Source: Glandiceps talaboti
Lineage: Eukaryota; Hemichordata; Enteropneusta; Spengelidae
Direction: 5' to 3'
Assembly (NCBI RefSeq): GCF_964340395.1
Contig: NC_135553.1
Coordinates: 19,977,849-20,034,448, forward strand
DNA length: 56,600 nucleotides
The translations under genes were made by a program, and so were the position numbers. Shown here in pieces: positions 9,135-18,115 of the stretch. Positions within the stretch are counted from its first letter, which is position 1. Each line of letters starts with the position of its first letter. Below the pieces are notes generated by a model. The model was given only the letters and a program-made list of their open reading frames with translations. It did no database searches and had not been told where the DNA came from.

Positions 9135-10442
9135 TTACATCACATGGTCTAACAAAAAACTTGATTCATTGTCGATGTTGCAGCTGTCATCGTCGTCATC
9201 ATCATCATCACCATCGTTGTCTGTTGTTGATGCCAAATTCAGCGATATGTGTGTCATTCCTTTTGATTTTTTTGATTTAGGTTTTTTGGATTTCCTTTCT
9301 GAACATAGAACCGTGTGCTTTCTCTCTCTGTTCCTAAGCAAGACCTCACCTGCAAAGTATCTGTCCATGTCCAATACTTTGTCTGGATGTGTGACTGAAA
9401 TTGCTTTGGCAGTACACTTTGTTAATTCTACCAAAACAACACCGAGTATTGCACTGGCAACCAAAGCAATACCATAGGCTAACAAGTTATTTTCTGTGCT
9501 ACTTTGACCAAACTGGGAAGTCGAATCGCCCTTATAAATATTATACAAGAGCGCAGGTCCCATCCACTGTGACAAGTCAAAAAGACGTCCCATGTTAGAA
9601 TTTGTAAAGTTGAGCGGTTCGGTGTCAAAATAACAGGGAAAGTATTCCATGACAACAGACTCTGGATGTGTCGTTGTCACCAGTATGTCACCAGTGCATT
9701 TGTCGCATTTCACTGTAGCATTTGTGATGTTGGTTACTTGAACGTTCATCAAATTGAGATTTTCATCGGGTGACATACTCGCCAAGTAAATCAAAACAGG
9801 ACGTGTCCCCATTTCTTCACCAGGACTGTCGAATGTGTACATTGACACGTTTCTGATAGAGATGTTAGACAGGGTTCTCAATGCTGTTGCTAATACCACT
9901 GGTGACTCCGTTCTGTGCCAACTGTCGTGTTTTGTTTCAAGAGAAGCCATGCATTCTGTGTTATTAATTGTCAGGTCACGAACTGACACATCATCACCCC
10001 TAATGACAAATAAACCACATGCAGGGCCTCTAGAAAAATAGGCTTCTTCCCCAAAGTCACCAACATCATTGTGATTGTCATTTGTTCCTTTTCTTTGCAA
10101 AAGGGGTTCGACAACACGTATGGTAGGCAAATTCTCACATCCTGGTGATACAGACACGTTTTCTTCCAATTCTATGAGTGACCCCCCTCTAAACGTAATG
10201 GGTTCTGTATCGTCTGGACATGTGCATTTCAGTTCTTTATCAAAGTTGTCACAGTTTACAAGAGTGTTAGGAATGATGAAATATTCACTTGGTGACAACT
10301 CTGTGTTTGTTTGTTCACATAATGTTGTTAATTCGTCAATGGTTCCCACACATTTTTTGTAGTCTCTTGTGCATTTCAATGAGTTTATTGTTGTGTGTGC
10401 ACCGAAGAGAAAAAGGATGACCACAATAGAAGACAAGTGCAT
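9135..10442 (-). CDS. Type I membrane glycoprotein
   Basis: 435 residues: signal peptide about 1-21, ectodomain to ~319, transmembrane helix about 320-341, cytoplasmic tail ~94 residues with a Lys/Ser-rich patch (about 382-396) and a run of eight to nine Asp near 411-419. The ectodomain has about a dozen Cys and many N-x-S/T sites. Short alternating segments around 143-245 (V-I-R-G-D-D, V-R-D-L-T-I, I-S-I-R-N-V) look like right-handed beta-helix rungs as in pectate-lyase-like folds; this is an impression only. The minus-strand upstream sequence has TATAAATG near 10480. Likely a virion or infected-cell surface protein. Not matched to a known herpesvirus glycoprotein. Confidence 0.8.
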   Translation of the reverse strand: MHLSSIVVILFLFGAHTTINSLKCTRDYKKCVGTIDELTTLCEQTNTELSPSEYFIIPNTLVNCDNFDKELKCTCPDDTEPITFRGGSLIELEENVSVSPGCENLPTIRVVEPLLQRKGTNDNHNDVGDFGEEAYFSRGPACGLFVIRGDDVSVRDLTINNTECMASLETKHDSWHRTESPVVLATALRTLSNISIRNVSMYTFDSPGEEMGTRPVLIYLASMSPDENLNLMNVQVTNITNATVKCDKCTGDILVTTTHPESVVMEYFPCYFDTEPLNFTNSNMGRLFDLSQWMGPALLYNIYKGDSTSQFGQSSTENNLLAYGIALVASAILGVVLVELTKCTAKAISVTHPDKVLDMDRYFAGEVLLRNRERKHTVLCSERKSKKPKSKKSKGMTHISLNLASTTDNDGDDDDDDDDSCNIDNESSFLLDHVM

Positions 10443-10531
10443 TGCATTGCATTAATGTTTATTGTTTTGCATATACTCATTTATACGTACTCTTTTGAGC
10501 ATACACATACATGCCTGTGTGACCAAGCTCT

Positions 10532-11056
10532 TTAGACGTCACAAGTCGTTCCACATGTGCACTTGATGTGAGTTCCATTCCAAAAGGATGCATAACTTCC
10601 ACAAGTGTTCCAACACACTTGTGTAGGACACAACATTGAAGGAACGAGTTTGTTCTTGTGCTGCAGTGCATGCACACAAATACCTTCCTTTTGATCATAG
10701 ATGTAAGCACAGTGGTTCCCCAGGAACATACACCCTCTGTCTTGGACGACAGTAATGGTCTTTTCGGTATTTGGAGGTCTCATGCCTCTACAACGAAAGA
10801 GGGACAGTGGTTTGTCACACCTGTTCTGTGAATTACACGAAATCCAATAGAGTCCATGACTGTATTGTAGACATGCATTGTCGCCAACTGATGAATGAAT
10901 ACATGACTCTGGATACAGTATAGGTGACATTAAGTAGTCTTTGGAACCAACATACAGGTTTCCAATGATTACGATAGGACTTACATCTGTCTCTGATCCA
11001 CATACGACAACAAAGACATATAATGCAAACAGGATTTGTAGCATTCCTCGGACCAT
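10532..11056 (-). CDS. Secreted Cys-rich protein
   Basis: 174 residues with a clear signal peptide (about 1-19) and some fifteen cysteines spread through the mature part, ending in a C-x-C-x-x-x-C cluster next to the C-terminus. No membrane anchor follows, so it is predicted secreted. A single N-x-T site lies near the C-terminus. A TATATACG box lies upstream on the minus strand near 11093-11100. It follows the glycoprotein gene on the same strand with an ~90-base gap. No family recognised. Confidence 0.75.
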   Translation of the reverse strand: MVRGMLQILFALYVFVVVCGSETDVSPIVIIGNLYVGSKDYLMSPILYPESCIHSSVGDNACLQYSHGLYWISCNSQNRCDKPLSLFRCRGMRPPNTEKTITVVQDRGCMFLGNHCAYIYDQKEGICVHALQHKNKLVPSMLCPTQVCWNTCGSYASFWNGTHIKCTCGTTCDV

Positions 11057-11130
11057 TGCACTCGTGAGTTTTTATCCAATAGAAATCTAGCAACGTATAT
11101 AGTCATTCAAAGACATTCTTGCAAGGTCTA

Positions 11131-11138
11131 TATAAACG
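11131..11138 (+). promoter_or_regulatory. TATAAACG box upstream of the type II membrane gene
   Basis: TATAAACG 31 bases before the ATG at 11169, with a second GTTAACGTCA element at 11151-11160 between box and start. Same element type as at 3949. Confidence 0.45.
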
Positions 11139-11168
11139 AAGAGAAAATGTGTTAACGTCACATGATCA

Positions 11169-11753
11169 ATGGATGAGGAGGAAGCCTCCATATTGTTTTC
11201 ACGCGATATTAGCCATTTTGAGCAATCAAACAAGACCTTGTTATGTTTGTCATTTCTCGTTGGATGTATTTTTATTGCTCTGGTAGCTGCAGTGCCTTAT
11301 TACACTCCTGTCCATGTCGTATTCACTTGCAATCGATACAATCAAGAGATCGAAAAACACATTGTCTACGATCATAACAATAACAGTGTGAGTTGGTTTA
11401 CAGAAGGAAAGTCTCATCTTAAAGCATTCGAAATAACGTCAGAGTATATTGATTTACAAAACTGTCGAATTGATGTAGTATCTGATTGGAGAATAGTGCA
11501 CGTGACCCAATGTTTAAATTCCACTGCCACAAGCTGTTTCATCTGTCTGAATGATGTGACCATCTCTCTTTCAAATAACCTGTCACTGTATTTGTATATA
11601 AGATGTGATGCCAGTGACTTCAGATGGCCTATTCGACTGAAATCGGACCAATTCTTGTCCAGTCCAATTTTTTACGTGCAGAATGATGAGTACATGAGTT
11701 TTAGTGATGCAAATGTATCCGATACAAGACGTTATGTTATATTCAACAACTGA
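11169..11753 (+). CDS. Type II membrane glycoprotein, unknown
   Basis: 194 residues. A short acidic cytoplasmic N-terminus is followed by one transmembrane helix (about 23-43) and a ~150-residue extracellular domain with six to seven Cys and several N-x-S/T sites; no cleavable signal is evident. Its 3' end overlaps the convergent gene on the other strand by 22 bases. No homologue recognised. Likely a surface protein of virion or infected cell. Confidence 0.7.
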   Translation: MDEEEASILFSRDISHFEQSNKTLLCLSFLVGCIFIALVAAVPYYTPVHVVFTCNRYNQEIEKHIVYDHNNNSVSWFTEGKSHLKAFEITSEYIDLQNCRIDVVSDWRIVHVTQCLNSTATSCFICLNDVTISLSNNLSLYLYIRCDASDFRWPIRLKSDQFLSSPIFYVQNDEYMSFSDANVSDTRRYVIFNN

Positions 11754-12373
11754 GGTTCATTTGCTTCCAGCCAGCAGTTCAGTATGAATTCAGTCATTTC
11801 TTGGGGTGACGTGCCACTTGTCAAATTTACATCAACTATTTTTTCCATATTGATAATAAGCCAGGACAAGTGTAGCAATCGCATTAGACGACTGGTAACA
11901 CTGACTGTTTTGACATGAGATTCATGCAATGACTGAAACTGTTGTAGAAACGATTCAAAGGATGTGTACTCTAACCATTGCAATGCATTCATGTTTTGCC
12001 AAAAACTTATTGGGTCTGGAAGTGCTATGAGGTTTTCTATGTTAGACGTTCTTTCACCTGTCCACATGCACAAGGGTACTTCATTTGCACTTGTCCTCGA
12101 GTTTGCATTTGCATTTGCATATGCGAACACGTGTGTTTCCAGTAAATGGTACAGCTGCTGTTGTTGGACGTCTTTGGAGAACCATCGCTGATGTATGTCT
12201 TGAGCATGGTAATTGGTCGTCTGCTCAAAGTTGTCCTTCATAGAGAGATATCGAACCACGTCTTCCTTTGTCACATCACCGTTATTGCATTCTCTTTGAA
12301 ACTGTGAGTCTTTCAAATACCCATCGCGGAGGGTGAGGTATTCATTTAAAGTCTGACCATCCATGGTTATCAT
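11732..12373 (-). CDS. Unknown cytosolic protein
   Basis: 213 residues from the ATG at 12373, or 210 from the ATG at 12364. The protein is acidic and helical-looking, with no signal peptide or membrane helix. A minus-strand AATAACGTT element at 12389-12397 lies 16-34 bases upstream, depending on the start. It is divergent from the next gene, and their start codons overlap on opposite strands. A Thr/Gln/Asn-rich stretch lies in the middle. No family recognised. Confidence 0.65.
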   Translation of the reverse strand: MITMDGQTLNEYLTLRDGYLKDSQFQRECNNGDVTKEDVVRYLSMKDNFEQTTNYHAQDIHQRWFSKDVQQQQLYHLLETHVFAYANANANSRTSANEVPLCMWTGERTSNIENLIALPDPISFWQNMNALQWLEYTSFESFLQQFQSLHESHVKTVSVTSRLMRLLHLSWLIINMEKIVDVNLTSGTSPQEMTEFILNCWLEANEPQLLNIT

Positions 12374-13211
12374 GGGAGAAAGAAACCAACGTTATTGCAA
12401 TAATTCACTTGCCTACTACATAGTTCAATACGACAAAGTAGAAGCAGAGTATCACACTCACTGTGCCATGTCCGACATCACACAGTATGTTGAAAGAGCT
12501 CTCGACCTGTTCATTCAGGGACCTTTTTTGGTCCAGAAGGAGGGCAAATTACACCTTGCTTGGCCACGCGATAATTTTGTCACGAGTGATTCTGTATTGT
12601 TGCCTGCAGAGACCGATAACTCTAGCTGTGGGTATGCTCCATACAAACTGATCAAGCTGATAGTGTGCAAGCGCCTTGAAGACCTTCGCTTGAAAGCTGC
12701 CATAGTGAGTAGGTTCAAGACGAGGTCAGATCGTGTAGGTTGTCAAGCAGTACGTGTAATTTTCGAACGCCTTTTCGTGGAACAGTATCCCAGCATGCAC
12801 TGTGTGTTTTTCTCTGTCTTAGAAAGTCTGGATAATGCTGCAATGAGACGCAATGTGTATGCTTTTGCAAAGAAGCTCCAGATGGCATGTGATGACTACA
12901 GACACCAGTCGTCTGTGGTTAACAGGATGATCGGGACTATTTGGCTGAAAAACAGTCAGGAAGATCATTTCGTGAAAAATTTGAGAAAGGGTCATGGTAT
13001 TTACGTTCGATGTATAGGCATCTCAAACCAAGTAATCAGAGTGCAAGACAAGTGGAATTACACATGGAAAGACTGCACCATCATTTTGTCTACAGGTAAA
13101 AAAGAATACGAACGAGTGGACGAAAGAATACGCTGGTTGTCAACTGCCTTTGTCAATTGCCCAGTAAACAGCTTGCCAGAAAACGTTCTCAGTATACTGT
13201 CATCAGCATGA
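12363..13211 (+). CDS. Unknown protein upstream of the capsid cluster
   Basis: 282 residues from 12363 (279 from the ATG at 12372). Mixed alpha/beta composition with scattered Cys, no signal or membrane helix. Its stop codon overlaps the next start as ATGA (13208-13211), which suggests coordinated expression. Position next to the protease-scaffold gene makes a structural or tegument role possible, but no motif supports a specific call. Confidence 0.7.
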   Translation: MVIMGERNQRYCNNSLAYYIVQYDKVEAEYHTHCAMSDITQYVERALDLFIQGPFLVQKEGKLHLAWPRDNFVTSDSVLLPAETDNSSCGYAPYKLIKLIVCKRLEDLRLKAAIVSRFKTRSDRVGCQAVRVIFERLFVEQYPSMHCVFFSVLESLDNAAMRRNVYAFAKKLQMACDDYRHQSSVVNRMIGTIWLKNSQEDHFVKNLRKGHGIYVRCIGISNQVIRVQDKWNYTWKDCTIILSTGKKEYERVDERIRWLSTAFVNCPVNSLPENVLSILSSA

Positions 13212-13822
13212 ACAGCTGCAACATATGGGACATAGTTTCCACTGTCGACATAGAAATGATTCTATTAAACAGTCCTATCGATCTGTGCTGTTGTATCAAT
13301 TTGTCTGGCCTGGTAGGCCAGGTCATTTTCTCCTCTAGTCCTACTTGCCAATGTACAATAGCCCAAATGAAATTGCCCAATGATGATCCTTCGTTTTGTC
13401 AACCACAACTAATGGGTCATGCAACACTTCATATGATAGCAGATATGATAGCACCGTTTTCAAGTGATGTGACAATTGAGGAAAACAGTTTTGTTTTCAA
13501 CAATGTTGTTCATCTCAGCCACGACGTGTTCTCTCTCATACTGAAATCACCATGTTTGAGTGCTGTGTGCAACCTACAACAGAGGACCTTCACAGTTACA
13601 CAACACACAAAGATAGACATGACTGTGAGGTATGAAGATTTACAAAAAGACATTTTACTTTCCAAAACATTGTCACTTCTTGCCCATGATGCCCTAAGAC
13701 GTAAAGAAAAGTGCAGGAAACACTGTCGTCGAATACACCCTTACAGAAAAAAAGATATACTCTTAAGAAATGTAGAAAGCACACGTGCTATTTACGGAAG
13801 AGAGTTATCAAGAATAAAATAG
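13208..13822 (+). CDS. Unknown protein, basic C-terminus
   Basis: 204 residues from the ATG at 13208, which overlaps the preceding stop; the frame extends upstream to 13157 but that would put 17 residues inside the neighbour. The N-terminal half is hydrophobic and Cys-rich (including three consecutive Cys near residue 24). The last ~50 residues are strongly basic with a C-x-x-x-C near residue 172. A polyadenylation signal AATAAA overlaps the stop region (13813-13818). No family recognised. Confidence 0.68.
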   Translation: MNSCNIWDIVSTVDIEMILLNSPIDLCCCINLSGLVGQVIFSSSPTCQCTIAQMKLPNDDPSFCQPQLMGHATLHMIADMIAPFSSDVTIEENSFVFNNVVHLSHDVFSLILKSPCLSAVCNLQQRTFTVTQHTKIDMTVRYEDLQKDILLSKTLSLLAHDALRRKEKCRKHCRRIHPYRKKDILLRNVESTRAIYGRELSRIK

Positions 13823-13840
13823 TTTTTATTGGTTACAAAA

Positions 13841-15029
13841 ATGCAATACTGTTTGGCTCATATTGTAACAGATGTAAAAGAGAGTGTAGCTGACATCAGG
13901 AATCCAAAATACGATGTTCTTATCTCAGAAGTAGACAAATGGCGCCTAACGAATCTTCCCGTGAGATGGGAGCACGTTGTGGGAAATGAGAAAGACAAGT
14001 CAACCTCCAGTATTTTGTCAGACAAAGGTATAGGTCGTGTAAAAAACTGGTGGTTGGATTACTCGTATCCAAACACACCCTTTGCTGTTGCTGTGTTGCT
14101 AGAAATCACAGCTGAAGACTATTTGCAAAGTCCACTGAGAGAAATCTATGACAGCGTCTCTCTGAGCCAGGATGCAAACGATCGAGGTAGGTGTTTAGAC
14201 GTATCAATGGTGAGAACTGGAGCAAGATCTGGGACCAGAGTGGTGTTCGTTAAGGACAAAGACAGCATAGAACGTCTTGGAAGAAATGCGTTCGGTTATG
14301 GATCACAGTATAAACGTAAAGGCAACTACAAAACCATCAAAGCTAGCATGAACACAATGGAGGGAAGAGACGATGGACTCCCTGATAACAAGGGCGACCA
14401 CCACGATGCAATAACATGCGACATGGACGGAAGAAATAGTGAAGGAGAGACAAGTGAAGACGAATTGACAGCCAAAGAGTTGGCTCTAGTGGCCAAGATA
14501 GCCCAGGACCTCCCTGACAGAGAAGCATCGGATATGATTGACCTCATGCAACAGAGACAGACCCAAATGAATGGAATGGCTTGTAAATGGGACACTGTGA
14601 CTCTGCAGTTGCAAAAATTCATGAAGTATGTTAGCTCCTTGCTTGACAAACAAGACACATTAGAAGCCAAAAAAAGGCGTGAAGATTTAGCCGAACTCCA
14701 ACACAAAATAATGCGTCATCCACATGATGAGAAACACATCAATGCCTCTTTTGAAAAACTCACTGAAACATGTGAAAACGTATTTCAAGCATCAAAGATG
14801 GGTGGTAAACAGAAATCGTCCAACATACAAAATAAATTGAATGATTATTATAAACGTGTAGCCAGTAGGTTACAGAGAAAAGGATCAAATGCCATGTTCA
14901 ATCTAAATACAGAACAAATGCAACGTTTAGAAAGACTGAAACAACAAGGTCAGCAAAATGAAAGTACACAATCTCTCAAGGAGTATATTTCAATGCTGGA
15001 AAAGGCTACAGACAATATGTTTACAGTGC

Positions 15030-15087
<58 letters not shown>

Positions 15088-15709
15088 GCAAACCCAGAAG
15101 CCAGTGTTAAACCAACATCAGCAATATTCATCTCTTGAAGCCCCTCTTCCATACAACCCTGCCTTTCAAACACCTCCTGTTCAACCATATCCATACCTGG
15201 GACAATTGACCTGGCCAAACCAACCGGTCAACTTAATTCATCCACTACAGCAACAACAATGGCAACAGCAACAACTGTATGCAAATGGGCAGGCATATCC
15301 AAATACAATTGGACAATTTAGTCACACTGTTTCATCCAATGCACCCTTTTCACAAAGTACGATTCATCCAGCTTTAATTGACTACAACCAGCAGCAACAA
15401 CACCAAACACCCACATCCTTACCACCACCACCTCCTCCTCCACCACCACAACAACAACAGCAAGCACCCCCACCCACAGTCCCACCCCTACCCCAACCAC
15501 AACAACAGCAACCCTACCAAAAACCAAAAGAAACTCAAATCACAGAAGATAAGCAGACAAATGAAAGAATTGATGCAAGTTTCAACACCAGTAGTGTCAG
15601 TGACGGAAAACTAAATTACTGGAAAATGAGAAAACCCATCAGTATTACTGGTGCATTGCCAGAAAATTTGTATGAAGAACCACAGCAACCATTGACCAAG
15701 AAGATGTAA
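13841..15709 (+). CDS. Capsid maturation protease fused to Gln/Pro-rich scaffold (assemblin-like)
   Basis: 622 residues from the ATG at 13841. The first ~140 residues follow the herpesvirus assemblin (peptidase S21) plan. A His in L-P-V-R-W-E-H (H45) precedes a V-V-G. A Ser-Leu-Ser at 107-109 is the candidate nucleophile motif. A V-S-M-V-R-T-G-A-R-S-G-T-R stretch (121-133) matches the conserved strand and R-x-G-T oxyanion-loop region. The third triad residue, His in well-studied members, appears to be Asp (D120). The rest is a long, flexible, partly coiled region with a pure (CAA)n poly-Gln tract (15028-15089) and Pro-rich runs, as expected for a scaffold that is cleaved and expelled. It lies upstream of the probable capsid protein. 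The call depends on motif order; no search was possible. Confidence 0.62.
15028..15089 (+). repeat. (CAA)n trinucleotide tract coding poly-Gln
   Basis: About 20 consecutive CAA codons in frame within the scaffold region; further mixed CAA/CAG and CCA/CCT runs follow between 15240 and 15520. The tract is prone to length change but always by whole codons. Confidence 0.95.
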
Positions 15710-15710
15710 C

Positions 15711-15717
15711 ATTAACG
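15711..15717 (+). promoter_or_regulatory. ATTAACG element
   Basis: Lies 28 bases before the ATG at 15745, in the 35-base gap after the scaffold stop. Member of the TAnTAACG-type set described in the findings. Confidence 0.4.
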
Positions 15718-15744
15718 TTGTGATGCAATTGTCTTTTGTATGTC

Positions 15745-16662
15745 ATGTCTCATTACAATACACAAATCAAGGCTCCTCCTGTGCAGGGCCCAGTCATTGC
15801 TCTTGAAGCGGATAGAACATTTTTGTTTCAGAATTTCGACAGCAACCGTCTCAGTGACACCCGTGATGTTCTTTACCCTCGAGATGGAAATGTCAGTATT
15901 GTACCAGGCCAAGTATTGTTAGGTCGGAGAGATGCAATAACAGGAAAATGGGGTGTTGTACCATCGCCTGTTGGGCTTTCTAGAAAAACTTTGGATCATA
16001 TGCAGGACATAGAACAACAGAGAAGTGAGTGGCATCTCGACCCTCAAGAATTCAAACTCGTTGGTATAGCATCTACCGAGAGCACCGAGTGGGAGAAGGG
16101 CAAACTGATGTCAGTGGTTTCCAAGTCGCCGAGCACGGGTTTCCTGCACACGGGTAGCCAATGGATTGCAGACGGCCAACTCGTCTGTGTTCGTCTACCT
16201 AGTCACGAAGAAGTGCAACAGCACCTCAATCGGTATGGATCAATAAAGTTCTCCACATTTTCCTGTGACAACAGAGACAGATACAGGAGCATTTACGACT
16301 TCATTGACTATTTAGGATTGAATAGAGGAACTGCTGCATTGTCGAACTGCAACGATAAAGAACAAGGTCTAAAAGCACTGACTAGCATATTGGCACAATG
16401 TGTCGAGTTTTCTCAAGCCCGCTGTCTACCTAACATGATGAACATGGACGAATTTCACAAGTGGAAACATTCTGCATACTCACACGAAATACCCATCGAA
16501 TTGTACACAAACGAATCAAAAAGAATACCACTGCAGCATTTTCTACATAACGTCATAAAATTGGCTGACTGTCTGCAAGCAACGAATGATTACGTTGTGC
16601 TTGGAATGGCACGACAGGACATAAAACCCTATGAATATGGGAAAATCGAAATGTTTGTGTAG
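15745..16662 (+). CDS. Possible capsid triplex/minor capsid protein
   Basis: 305 residues from the ATG at 15745. No signal peptide or membrane helix. The N-terminal two thirds are beta-rich with Gly/Pro turns, including a V-P-G-Q-V-L-L-G-R-R segment near 50-60. The C-terminal third is helical. Placement between the protease-scaffold gene and the probable major capsid gene, size near 300 residues and expected beta-rich fold are compatible with a triplex subunit, but no diagnostic motif was seen. Could equally be another virion protein. Confidence 0.55.
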   Translation: MSHYNTQIKAPPVQGPVIALEADRTFLFQNFDSNRLSDTRDVLYPRDGNVSIVPGQVLLGRRDAITGKWGVVPSPVGLSRKTLDHMQDIEQQRSEWHLDPQEFKLVGIASTESTEWEKGKLMSVVSKSPSTGFLHTGSQWIADGQLVCVRLPSHEEVQQHLNRYGSIKFSTFSCDNRDRYRSIYDFIDYLGLNRGTAALSNCNDKEQGLKALTSILAQCVEFSQARCLPNMMNMDEFHKWKHSAYSHEIPIELYTNESKRIPLQHFLHNVIKLADCLQATNDYVVLGMARQDIKPYEYGKIEMFV

Positions 16663-16775
16663 CAATAAAAACACATCAAACAATGAAAATGATGCCTTTG
16701 TGTGTTAGTTTATTGAATCAATAAAAAAACGACTTCCAAATGAGAATGCCTGTTGATCGTTTTCTATCTTCCCTT

Positions 16776-17789
16776 TTATTGGTCTTTGTTTTGGCCAAAC
16801 TTTAAGTTCATACGAGAGATATGTGGTGACACACATCCCCACCGGACAGCACGGTCTCTGTCCACCCCAGAGTAGGTGATTGGGCATATTAGTTCATTTA
16901 TGCCCAACGATTCCATACCGTGTATCCAAAGCCAATACAGGCAATGAGTATATTTATCACTATACACATCTGTGTGGTTACATTTTAAATGTCCTGTGTG
17001 TAGCTGATATACAGTATCATTCTTACAATGGACTGGTTTTTTATTGAGAGCTGTATTATCGCAGTTGATATCTGGATCTGCCATACAGATATAGCCATAA
17101 CCTACATCATCTCTTCTGTGCATATTGTACATACACAGCCACATTCTACAATGCCTATTCATCAAAGTGTAACATTTTTGTTTGTTACATATGTCCTTCA
17201 ATTTGTCTTTAAGGTTTCCACCTACATATGTAGCTAAAGTACACGAGTTGTTGACTTTCAGTAACAATGAGTCGGTTTGCACTTGTTCATGCGCATTTAT
17301 ATTATATGGGTCATGTAGACTGTAGTGTGGATTGTACTGATGTGCACCGTCACCAAGACAAAATCCCTTTGACCACTTGTAACAATGATCCCTTGATACC
17401 AATAGATTCATTGTATCCTCGTCAAAGTCTGCCCAATTTGTTGGCTTCAACATGGCTTCTGCTACCTCATCTATTTCTTGCTGATAACCCATCCCATGCT
17501 TTCCGATCCATTTTGTATATGCTTTTGTGAATTTAGTGATGTCTGCCACTTGGTAGTTATCTTTGCGATCAACTAGTTCTTTATCGTCTTTCATACAAAA
17601 TTTAACGAGTTTTGTTGTGGGCGATAAATCATCATAGTCTGACGGACGTTTTTGTTGCATTCGTGATGGAGGCAATGGCTTGATATCATCATCGAAATTA
17701 TCGTCTGAAGGTACATATCTTGCCATAAAGATGGCTTCTGCTACTTCAACAACATCGTCGATGTGCGTTGTGTCGGTATGTTCGGACAT
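16776..17789 (-). CDS. Cys/His-rich protein, probable zinc binder
   Basis: 337 residues. The N-terminal ~70 residues are acidic and Pro-containing (probably disordered). A short V-A-E-A segment near 14-18 recurs near 126-130. From about residue 145 onward there are some seventeen Cys and many His in clusters (C-x-x-x-x-x-x-C, C-x-x-x-x-H, H-C-x-x-x-x-C types), suggesting one or more zinc sites. Trp/Tyr are frequent. No signal peptide, so a nuclear or cytosolic role is likely. A CTTAACG element at 17833-17839 (minus strand) is 44 bases upstream. Function unknown. Confidence 0.7.
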   Translation of the reverse strand: MSEHTDTTHIDDVVEVAEAIFMARYVPSDDNFDDDIKPLPPSRMQQKRPSDYDDLSPTTKLVKFCMKDDKELVDRKDNYQVADITKFTKAYTKWIGKHGMGYQQEIDEVAEAMLKPTNWADFDEDTMNLLVSRDHCYKWSKGFCLGDGAHQYNPHYSLHDPYNINAHEQVQTDSLLLKVNNSCTLATYVGGNLKDKLKDICNKQKCYTLMNRHCRMWLCMYNMHRRDDVGYGYICMADPDINCDNTALNKKPVHCKNDTVYQLHTGHLKCNHTDVYSDKYTHCLYWLWIHGMESLGINELICPITYSGVDRDRAVRWGCVSPHISRMNLKFGQNKDQ

Positions 17790-18115
17790 GGTTAATGCTT
17801 GTCAGAGAACTTCTGTAGGCTGTTTCCCTACTCGTTAAGAGTCAAAAAGGGAATGATCAAACACTAACAGAATCTCTTCCTTTTAAACATTCATGGACGA
17901 TGCTACACAGCAACAACCAAGTGTAACACACGAAATTTCGACGATACGTTGAAGATATGTTTCATTTCATGACACACATCACTGTAAACCCTTCTGTATA
18001 TAACCTAACTAGGTTTGTTGACCCAGAGCCTTACTACTCTACCAGTACCGATAACCGAATTGGTGACTCTCAATTTATTAAATGTTAATGAGTTTGCTTC
18101 TAACTTAAATCATTG
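17790..18115. other. Divergent promoter region
   Basis: 326 bases between divergent genes. It holds the minus-strand CTTAACG element (17833-17839) and, for the plus-strand glycosyltransferase, a TATATAA near 17997-18003. No coding potential seen. Confidence 0.5.

Noticed and set aside
13157-13207. Upstream start for the basic C-terminus protein
   Set aside because: The extension lies within the preceding gene; the ATGA overlap at 13208 is a better start.
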